DNA of 64,000 nt from QHVT01 sp036389275. Lineage in GTDB: Bacteria > Acidobacteriota > Thermoanaerobaculia > Gp7-AA8. Of this stretch, positions 58,307 to 64,000 are shown piece by piece. The notes below the pieces were generated by a model, which saw only the letters and a program-made list of their open reading frames with translations, had not been told where the DNA came from and did no database searches. The stretch spans positions 1 through 64,000 of the forward strand of contig DASVQE010000066.1 of assembly GCA_036389275.1 (NCBI GenBank), given 5' to 3'. How positions within the stretch are numbered: position 1 is the first letter of the stretch; each line of letters opens with the position of its first letter. Both the position numbers and the translations under genes were made by a program.

Positions 58307-58566
58307 GTGAGCGTGCGCCGCACGCGTCGGCGCGCTTTACACCGCCACCTCACGGCAACGCGGGAATTCTTTAGTTGTCCGAACCCATACCCGCCGCACG
58401 TCTAACCGAAGCGCTCCGTGAGCTCGGCTGTCACACAACCGATATTACGGATGCGCTTTACGAGGCTGATCCTTTTGGTTGGAACGTTTGGGTACGGGCG
58501 CTGCGCCGACGAACGGGCGACGCTAGGTGGCGGAAGCGCCGAGCTGAAGCCGGGCCGCGTCCGCTG

Positions 58567-58938
58567 CTACGCCGACTCGGACGGCGGCGTAGTCTGCGCG
58601 TTGCGTCTACCGGCGGCTGCTTCCAGCAGGCGAAGAACCTCTCGACCTCCCGGATCCGTTCTTTGACGTGCGCGATCGATTGCGTTTTGCTGCATCCAGC
58701 CGCGGATGGTTGGATCTGCTCCTGCCTCGAGCAGGAGCGATGCGACTTGCATCGAGCAGTGATGAGCGACCTGGCCGAGTGGAGTGTCTCCGATCTTCTC
58801 TATGTGGTGCGCATTCGGATTGCCATCGAGCGCGTTGGCGTCGTAGCCTTCAGCGATTAGTTCCTCGGCTTCGGCGAAGTAACCGTTGAACGCGGCAAAG
58901 TGCAAACGTCGGCGCAGATACCAGTGATCGTCGCTCAT
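58567..58938 (-). CDS. small ankyrin-repeat protein
   Basis: 123 residues from ATG at 58938. About three ankyrin repeats: 8-38 (LHFAAFNGYFAEAEELIAEG), 50-80 (GDTPLGQVAHHCSMQVASLL then LEAGADPTIRG) and a partial one at 83-108. No signal peptide or membrane segment. Ankyrin proteins bind other proteins; no partner can be read from the sequence. GC content of this region is lower than in the flanking kilobases. It is divergent from the EF-G-like gene, with 121 bp between the starts and no obvious promoter boxes. Confidence 0.85.
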   Translation of the reverse strand: MSDDHWYLRRRLHFAAFNGYFAEAEELIAEGYDANALDGNPNAHHIEKIGDTPLGQVAHHCSMQVASLLLEAGADPTIRGWMQQNAIDRARQRTDPGGREVLRLLEAAAGRRNAQTTPPSESA

Positions 58939-59059
58939 GGGGTCACACTTGCGTCGGTCCAACGTGTCGCGCGTTTAGCCTCGAGCTTCGCGTGCCGAAG
59001 CGTAAGCGGCACGGTCGCGGCCACGACTCATGGTAAGACGGGAGGCTGGGATCTGCGAA

Positions 59060-60019
59060 ATGAGCGAAAAACCGATTCTGGCGTTCGCGATGGAGCCGAG
59101 AACGGCGACCGACCAGGAACGGCTCGAATGCGCTCTGAAGCGATTGATGGTCGAAGATCCAGCGCTGCGCGTGCGCACGGATCCGGACACGAAGCAGGTG
59201 ATCGTCGCCGGGATGAGCGAGCGGCAGATGACAGCCATCATCGCGCGGTTGACCACCGAGTTTCATGTGGAGTCGGAGGTTGGTGCGCTGCGCGTGCTGT
59301 ACAAAGAGATGTTCACGCGTGCTGCGGACGGTGAAGGCAAATTGGTAAGCCAGACCGCGGGCCGCAGTCACTACGCACACGCAAAGATTCGTCTCTTTCC
59401 CGGCGAGTCGGGTAGCGGCTACGTGTTCGCGAACGAAATCGATTCTGCATTGATCCCAGCGAAATTCATCGGCGCGATAGAGCACGGCATCAGCGAAGCC
59501 GTCAGTCGCCGGTCGATCGTACGCTCAGTAGTCGATGATGCGATCGACGTGAGAATCGAGCTTTATGACGCCTCCTATCATGACGTCGATTCGTCTGAGG
59601 GAGCGTTCAGAACGGCTGGCGCAATGGCGTTCGACGACGCGTCGGCGAAAGCCAAACCGCTGCTTCTAGAGCCAGCCATGCGCGTGGAGGTCGCCGTGTC
59701 ACCCGACGATATTGGGCCCGTCATGAAGGACCTGTCGAAACGTGGTGCTGTGATTCAGTCGATGGAGGATCGTGGCGAGGCGTATGTCATCGCCGCTCGC
59801 TCGCCACTATCGCCGATCATCGGATATGAGCGCGACCTGCGAGCGCTTATGGGACGACGGGCGACGTGCTCGATTCGATTCGACGGCTACGAACCAGCTC
59901 CAGGGGAACCCGACTTTGACGAAGATGGGTTGTCATCGGTCCGTATGCCGCGGACGCCGGCTCCCACACTCAACGATTTATCGATCGGACTTCGCGAGCC
60001 GGATCAAGATGCTGACTGA
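59060..60019 (+). CDS. EF-G-like protein lacking the GTPase domain (domains III-V only)
   Basis: 319 residues from ATG at 59060; an in-frame ATG at 59030 is possible. The sequence follows the second half of elongation factor G: domain III 1-72 (AMEPRTATDQERLECALKRL, then DPALRVRTDPDTKQVIVAGM), domain IV about 73-207 (LYKEMFTRAADGEGKLVSQT, later YDASYHDVDSSEGAF) and domain V about 208-300 (EPAMRVEVAVSPDDIGPVM, later SPIIGYERDLRALMGRRAT). No G1-G5 motifs occur in any frame upstream, where the divergent ankyrin gene begins. The normally conserved GELHLE after AGM is SERQMT. An acidic C-terminal tail of about 35 residues is extra. The intact frame argues against a dead fragment. It may bind the ribosomal A site without hydrolysing GTP, but that is inference. 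It overlaps the convergent membrane-protein gene by 16 nt. Confidence 0.85.
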   Translation: MSEKPILAFAMEPRTATDQERLECALKRLMVEDPALRVRTDPDTKQVIVAGMSERQMTAIIARLTTEFHVESEVGALRVLYKEMFTRAADGEGKLVSQTAGRSHYAHAKIRLFPGESGSGYVFANEIDSALIPAKFIGAIEHGISEAVSRRSIVRSVVDDAIDVRIELYDASYHDVDSSEGAFRTAGAMAFDDASAKAKPLLLEPAMRVEVAVSPDDIGPVMKDLSKRGAVIQSMEDRGEAYVIAARSPLSPIIGYERDLRALMGRRATCSIRFDGYEPAPGEPDFDEDGLSSVRMPRTPAPTLNDLSIGLREPDQDAD

Positions 60020-60390
60020 ATGCTCAATCGCGTCGTCCGCCGATACGCCTCGAGAAAAATCAACCCAAACAGAATATCCACCACCGCCGCGATGACGATC
60101 GGCAGTACGACACGGCCTTGTAGATAGAGCGCCACTGTCGGCACACCGAATACGAATTTCTCCGTTGTGGCGAGGAGCATGGCCGGGCGGTAGCGCAGCG
60201 GGTCTTTTGCGATGAGCAAGAACAGCAGGTGCCAGATGACCACCACGCCGATGAAGCCGTAGTAGTACTCCGGATGCGTGACGGCAGGAGGAAAGTGCGT
60301 GCCGACGAATTTCTCTCCGAAATATTGTGGGACGAGGGCGATGATGCCGTACCAGCCGCCGACCAGGAACGCGATCTTTGCGAATTTCAT
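60004..60390 (-). CDS. four-TM membrane protein of unknown function
   Basis: 128 residues. Four hydrophobic segments at about 5-22, 43-61, 70-90 and 93-113 (for example VIWHLLFLLIA and VVLPIVIAAVVDILFGLIFL), with short polar ends, suggest an inner-membrane protein of the small DoxX/YkgB-like size class, but no family motif is certain. AAGGAG with 7-nt spacing precedes the ATG. Its last 16 nt overlap the end of the EF-G-like gene on the other strand. Confidence 0.8.
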   Translation of the reverse strand: MKFAKIAFLVGGWYGIIALVPQYFGEKFVGTHFPPAVTHPEYYYGFIGVVVIWHLLFLLIAKDPLRYRPAMLLATTEKFVFGVPTVALYLQGRVVLPIVIAAVVDILFGLIFLEAYRRTTRLSIQSAS

Positions 60391-60449
60391 GAGGTCACTC
60401 CTTCACCACGCTGGAATAGTGACGTCTCGCCGGCTTTCGTTTCACCACC

Positions 60450-60455
60450 TACAAT
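60450..60455 (+). promoter_or_regulatory. candidate -10 box, leaderless start
   Basis: TACAAT ending only 6 nt before the ATG at 60462, so transcription would begin at or next to the start codon. No Shine-Dalgarno is present. Confidence 0.45.
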
Positions 60456-60461
60456 GCGCGC

Positions 60462-61196
60462 ATGCCGCGCAAGGAGCCTGCTCTTCACATTCCGCCGACG
60501 CACCGCGAGGCGCTCGAGGACCGCAAGCTGCTCGACCGTCCCACGCGGGCCGAGACGCTGCAGAGCGATTCTTGGCGCGTGCTGCGGATCACTTCCGAGT
60601 TCGTCTCCGGGTTCGATCATCTCGCCGACGTTTATCCGGCCGTGTCGATCTTCGGCTCGGCGCGCACCGTTCTCTCCGACAAGTACTACGAGGACGCCGT
60701 CCGCACCGCCGCGCTCCTCGGGCAGGCCGGCTTCGCCATCATCACCGGCGGCGGTCCCGGCATCATGGAAGCCGCCAACAAAGGCGCGCGCGAAGCGGAG
60801 GCGCTCTCGATCGGCTGCAACATCCAGTTGCCGTTCGAGCAGGACGTGAACGCCTACCTCGACAAGTCGATGACCTTCCGCTACTTCTTCGTGCGGAAGA
60901 CGATGTTCATCAAGTACTCCGAAGCCTTCATCACCTTCCCGGGCGGCTTCGGCACGCTCGACGAGCTCTTCGGTGCGCTCGTGCTCATCCAGACCAAAAA
61001 GATCTCCGACTTCCCGGTGATCCTCTACGGCAGCGAGTATTGGGACGGGATGGTGGACTGGCTGCGGCAGCGCGTGCTGGCGGCGAACAACATCACTCAG
61101 GAAGACGTCGACAGCCTGCACATCGTCGACTCACCGGAGCAGGTGCGCGACATCGTCGTCGAATATCACGAGCACGCCAAGCGCGATGGCAAATAG
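60462..61196 (+). CDS. LOG-family protein (TIGR00730 Rossmann fold)
   Basis: 244 residues, cytoplasmic. The two family motifs are intact: GGGPGIMEA (97-105) and PGGFGTLDE (150-158), which in characterised members form the nucleotide site of cytokinin riboside 5'-monophosphate phosphoribohydrolase (LOG). In bacteria, members cleave AMP or other nucleotide monophosphates to base and ribose 5-phosphate; the physiological role here is unknown. An N-terminal extension of about 55 residues precedes the fold (VSIFGSARTV begins at 61), as in the longer bacterial subgroup. The start is supported by the TACAAT box 6 nt upstream. The downstream small gene begins 43 bp after the stop. Confidence 0.92.
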   Translation: MPRKEPALHIPPTHREALEDRKLLDRPTRAETLQSDSWRVLRITSEFVSGFDHLADVYPAVSIFGSARTVLSDKYYEDAVRTAALLGQAGFAIITGGGPGIMEAANKGAREAEALSIGCNIQLPFEQDVNAYLDKSMTFRYFFVRKTMFIKYSEAFITFPGGFGTLDELFGALVLIQTKKISDFPVILYGSEYWDGMVDWLRQRVLAANNITQEDVDSLHIVDSPEQVRDIVVEYHEHAKRDGK

Positions 61197-61239
61197 TGGC
61201 ATCGCGCTCGCAAATAACAGATGCATCAGGAGGTTACGG

Positions 61240-61389
61240 ATGAGAATTCAGGACACCGATCGGATACTGAAAGAGTCGCGCTACGCCCGTCACGCCGCTT
61301 CGACCGTACAGGACGAAGGGGTGATGTCGCGTACGTGGCGGATGGTCTCCAGCCTCCCGGCGAAGCTGACCGGAATGTTCAAGAGGTAG
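61240..61389 (+). CDS. small basic protein (49 aa)
   Basis: A perfect AGGAGG (61228-61233) with 6-nt spacing to the ATG strongly supports translation from 61240. The product begins MRIQDTDRILKESRYARHA and is basic (ending GMFKR), without signal peptide or Cys. Family unknown. The frame could be opened earlier, overlapping the LOG gene end, but the ribosome binding site decides the start. It is probably co-transcribed with the LOG gene. Confidence 0.75.
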   Translation: MRIQDTDRILKESRYARHAASTVQDEGVMSRTWRMVSSLPAKLTGMFKR

Positions 61390-61413
61390 ACAACCGACCG
61401 GGAGTGGCAGGCC

Positions 61414-62733
61414 TCACGCGCCTGCTACTCCTTCTTCCTCCACCACCTCGGTCTCGGGCATGCGCGTCTGCGCCATCACCCACCGCACCCGGAAGCGCTC
61501 CGCTTCCAGCACCACCAGCGACAGCTCGCCCATCTCCACACGATCGCCGGCCACGACTTCGCGCCCGAGCCGCGCCGCGACGTAGCCGCCGACGGTCTCT
61601 TCCTCCGGCTCGCCGAGGTCGATCTTGAGGCGGTCGGCGAGATCCTCGATCAGGTAGTCGCCGCGCACGCGATACCGCCCGTTGCCGAGCGGCTCGATCT
61701 CCGGACGCTCGCGATCGAACTCGTCCTGAATCTGCCCGAACAGCTCCTCGGTGATGTTCTCGAGCGACACGATGCCCGACGCGCCGCCGTACTCGTCGAG
61801 CACCACCGCCATGTGCGTCTTCTGCTCGATGAACTGCGAGAGCAGCGACTCGACGGTGCTGTTCTCCGGCACGAAGAGGATGTCGCGCTTCATCTCCTCG
61901 AGCTTGCGCCCCGGCCCGGCGAGCTGCGCGAGCAGCAGGTCCTTCACGTGGATCAGGCCGATGGTGTTGTCGAGCGTGCCCTCGCAGAGCGGATAGCGCG
62001 TGTGGCGCGTGGTGCGGATCTTCTCGAGGTTCTCGGAGATCGACTTCGTCGTCGACAGCACGACCACGTCGGTGCGCGGCACCATGATCTGCCGCGCGGT
62101 CCTGCGCGAGAACTGGAAGACGCCTTCGATGATCTCCCGGTTTTCCTCCGAGAGAATGCCGGCGCGCTCGGAGCTGGTGAGGATCATCCGCAGCTCGTCG
62201 ACCGACTGCACGCCTTGCTCCGCGTCGCTCGGACGGATGCGGAAGATCCGCAGCGCCGCGTTGGTGAGACCGCGCAGCACCCAGATGGCCGGGAAGGTGA
62301 GGATGTAGAAGCCGTGCAGCACGTACGAGGTCCACATGGCCGTGCCGAGGGGCTTTTGAATAGCGAGGAACTTCGGCACCTGCTCGCCGAAGATGATGTG
62401 CAGCGCGGAGATCAGGATGAATGAGATCGTGGCCGCGATCGAATGCGCCATCGGCGAGGCGAATTCGCCGAAGGTCTGCAGCAGCGGCACGAGCAGCCGC
62501 GCGAACGCCGGCTCGCCGACCCAGCCCAACGCGAGTGAGGCGAAGGTGATCCCGACCTGCGCCGCGGCGAGGTAAGCGTCGAGCTTCCGCAGGATGCGCC
62601 GGGTCATCCGCGCGCGGTTGCCGCCCTCGGGCAACTGCGTCGCGCGCACCTTCACGATCGCGAATTCCGATGCGACGAAGAAACCGTTCGCGAGCACGAA
62701 CAGCAGGGCGAGGACGAGATACCAGCCGGGCAT
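61414..62733 (-). CDS. CNNM/CorC (HlyC-type) membrane protein
   Basis: 439 residues. Order: DUF21/CNNM transmembrane domain about 1-190, beginning with a membrane helix that continues FFVASEFAIVKVR, with further helices near 58-75, 95-115 and 130-155. A CBS pair follows at about 205-320 (MVPRTDVVVLSTTKSISENL, then VVLDEYGGASGIVSLENITE), and a CorC_HlyC C-terminal domain at about 340-425 (YRVRGDYLIEDLADRL, then EETVGGYVAARLGR). Members are implicated in magnesium/cobalt efflux or transport at the inner membrane; the hemolysin name is historical. It lies 13 bp downstream of aroA on the same strand and may be read from the aroA transcript; TAAACT 9 nt upstream of the ATG is a weak -10 candidate. 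Confidence 0.93.
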   Translation of the reverse strand: MPGWYLVLALLFVLANGFFVASEFAIVKVRATQLPEGGNRARMTRRILRKLDAYLAAAQVGITFASLALGWVGEPAFARLLVPLLQTFGEFASPMAHSIAATISFILISALHIIFGEQVPKFLAIQKPLGTAMWTSYVLHGFYILTFPAIWVLRGLTNAALRIFRIRPSDAEQGVQSVDELRMILTSSERAGILSEENREIIEGVFQFSRRTARQIMVPRTDVVVLSTTKSISENLEKIRTTRHTRYPLCEGTLDNTIGLIHVKDLLLAQLAGPGRKLEEMKRDILFVPENSTVESLLSQFIEQKTHMAVVLDEYGGASGIVSLENITEELFGQIQDEFDRERPEIEPLGNGRYRVRGDYLIEDLADRLKIDLGEPEEETVGGYVAARLGREVVAGDRVEMGELSLVVLEAERFRVRWVMAQTRMPETEVVEEEGVAGA

Positions 62734-62746
62734 CGGTGTGGTGAGT

Positions 62747-64000
62747 TTAGCCGCGAAGCACTTCGTCGAGCGTCCGCCAGAAGCGCGGATACGACTTCGA
62801 GACCACCTGCTCCTTTCCGATGGTCACGTTGCCGCGGGCCAGTCCGGCGATGGCGAAGGCCATGGCGATGCGGTGGTCGTTGTGCGTCTCGACGGTCGCC
62901 GGCGCGTCGTTCCAGCCCGGCTCGATGCGCAGCGAATCGGGGCGTTCCTCGACGCGCGCGCCGAGGCGCCGCAGCTCCTCGGTGACGGTAGCGATGCGAT
63001 CGGATTCTTTGACGCGCAGGTTGGCCACGTTCACGATCTCGACCGGCGACGACGCCAGCGGCGCGATGGCGGCGAGCGTCGGCACGACGTCGGGTGTGGC
63101 GTTGCAGTCGAAGGTGCCGCCGCGCAGCTCCTCGGCGCCGCGCACGACGATGCCGTCGTCGGTGACGCTCACCGCGCAGTCCATCGCCGCGAGGATGTCG
63201 AGAAAGCCGGCGTCGCCCTGTGCGGTGGGCACGGCCAGGCCGCGCACGCGCATCGTGCCGCGCGTGGCCGCGGCGGCGGCGAACCAGTACGACGCCGACG
63301 ACCAGTCGCCTTCGACGATGTACTCGTCGCGCACGAGACGCCCGGCGCGCACGCGCACCACGTTGCCGTCGCGCGTGACGCGCGCGCCGAAGGTGGTGAG
63401 GATGTCGGCGGTGATGTCGATGTAGGGCGCGGAGCCGAGCGATGCGATGCGCAGCGTGATCCCGTCGGGCAGCGTGGCGCCGCCGAGCATCAGCGCGGAG
63501 ACGAACTGGCTGGAGGTCTCCGCGGAGATGCCGACGTCGAAGCCGCCGCGCATCCGTTTGCCGCGGATCCGGAGCGGTGGAAATCCTTCCTTCTCGACGT
63601 ACTCCACTTCTGCATCGATGGAGAGCAGGACTTCCACCAGATCGCCGATGGGCCGCTCGTGCATCCGCTCTTCGCCGTGCAGCAGGAAGCGGCCGGGCGT
63701 GAAGGCGAGCCAGCCGGTGAAGAAGCGCATGGCCGTGCCGGCGTTGCCGATGAAGATCGGTACCTCGTTCGACGACATGGTGCGGCGCGCGCCGATGGTG
63801 ACGCCGCTGCCGATGGTGCCGGAAATGTCGAAGCCGATCGCGCGCAGCGCTTCGAGCGCGTAACGCGTGTCGTCGGCGTCGAGGCAATTGCGGACCGTGG
63901 TCGCGCCTTCAGCCATCGCCGCCAGCAGCAGCGCGCGCACCGAGTACGACTTTGACGGCGGCGCGGTGACGGCGGCATCGAGCGCGCCGGTTTTCGGGAT
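62747..64000 (-). CDS. aroA: 3-phosphoshikimate 1-carboxyvinyltransferase (EPSP synthase), 5'-truncated by window end
   Basis: The frame runs off the window at 64000; 417 residues are visible of a family length near 430, so only about 10-15 N-terminal residues are missing. The enzyme joins shikimate 3-phosphate and phosphoenolpyruvate in the shikimate pathway. Visible motifs: PPSKSYSVRALLLAA (Lys/Ser substrate site), GNAGTAMRFFTG (class signature), the RPIGDL segment, VKESDRIATVTEELRRLGA and NDHRIAMAFAIAGL. An internal GTG at 63940 could be mistaken for the start, but the SKS motif lies upstream of it. The downstream CNNM gene follows after 13 bp. Confidence 0.95.
   Translation of the reverse strand: MPKTGALDAAVTAPPSKSYSVRALLLAAMAEGATTVRNCLDADDTRYALEALRAIGFDISGTIGSGVTIGARRTMSSNEVPIFIGNAGTAMRFFTGWLAFTPGRFLLHGEERMHERPIGDLVEVLLSIDAEVEYVEKEGFPPLRIRGKRMRGGFDVGISAETSSQFVSALMLGGATLPDGITLRIASLGSAPYIDITADILTTFGARVTRDGNVVRVRAGRLVRDEYIVEGDWSSASYWFAAAAATRGTMRVRGLAVPTAQGDAGFLDILAAMDCAVSVTDDGIVVRGAEELRGGTFDCNATPDVVPTLAAIAPLASSPVEIVNVANLRVKESDRIATVTEELRRLGARVEERPDSLRIEPGWNDAPATVETHNDHRIAMAFAIAGLARGNVTIGKEQVVSKSYPRFWRTLDEVLRG

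Noticed and set aside
58375..58860. Plus-strand frame opposite the ankyrin gene
   Set aside because: The minus strand encodes clear ankyrin repeats; the plus translation has no recognisable pattern.
1..64000. tRNA, rRNA, integrase or attachment sites
   Set aside because: None could be recognised on either strand by reading; a covariance or HMM search was not possible here.

Overview
The window is about 64 kb of GC-rich (roughly two-thirds GC by eye), densely coding bacterial chromosome. A von Willebrand A protein of the type described as a VWFA-related Acidobacterial domain, very large secreted beta-rich multidomain proteins, and N-terminal signal peptides and lipoboxes of Gram-negative type point to Acidobacteriota or a close relative. 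This is an inference from gene content, because no rRNA or marker phylogeny is available. No tRNA, rRNA, CRISPR array, transposase or phage gene was seen.

Layout. 0.1-2.1 kb (minus): an OmpA/Pal-like lipoprotein, a VWA protein and a cysteine-cluster protein. 2.2-4.6 kb (plus): a secreted unknown, a lipoprotein alpha/beta hydrolase and a protein with a nuclease-like motif. 4.7-7.6 kb (minus): a GAF-GGDEF diguanylate cyclase gene broken by an in-frame amber codon, a receiver-GAF protein lacking the phosphoacceptor Asp, a 73-residue helical protein and a DUF3052-like protein. 7.6-9.2 kb (plus): a secreted M28 peptidase, followed by a perfect 14-bp hairpin.

9.4-46.8 kb (plus) is the centrepiece: four closely spaced co-directional genes. 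They encode a 285-residue secreted protein, a 5,964-residue secreted adhesin-like protein, a 6,030-residue secreted protein, and a 178-residue protein overlapping the last by 4 nt. The 5,964-residue protein has carboxypeptidase-regulatory-like and Ig-like domains, four roughly 1-kb tandem glycine-rich repeats and two C-terminal discoidin-like domains. The 6,030-residue protein runs TIG, NHL propeller, Ig array, second propeller-like region, Rhs shell, Rhs core, then a variable toxin-like end. I read the group as a giant surface-anchored or secreted polymorphic toxin with its immunity protein and a giant adhesin-like partner.

46.9-57.7 kb (minus): two paralogous secreted proteins of about 1,620 residues (three W-S-x3-N-W repeats, three Ig-like domains, Calx-beta, C-terminal alpha/beta hydrolase). 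Their hydrolase domains keep the nucleophile elbow but have lost the oxyanion HGGG motif and the catalytic His. They are preceded by a BadF/NAGK-type sugar kinase. 57.8-61.4 kb holds small mixed genes with visibly lower GC: a lipoprotein, an ankyrin protein, an EF-G-like protein without its GTPase domain, a four-TM membrane protein, a LOG-family protein and a 49-residue protein with a perfect Shine-Dalgarno. The window ends with a CNNM/CorC transporter-like protein and the 5'-truncated aroA.

Several start codons are preceded at only 6-12 nt by a TACAAT/TACCAT-type -10 box and no Shine-Dalgarno, suggesting leaderless or very short-leader transcripts, while the giant gene cluster and the hydrolase twins use clear ribosome binding sites.
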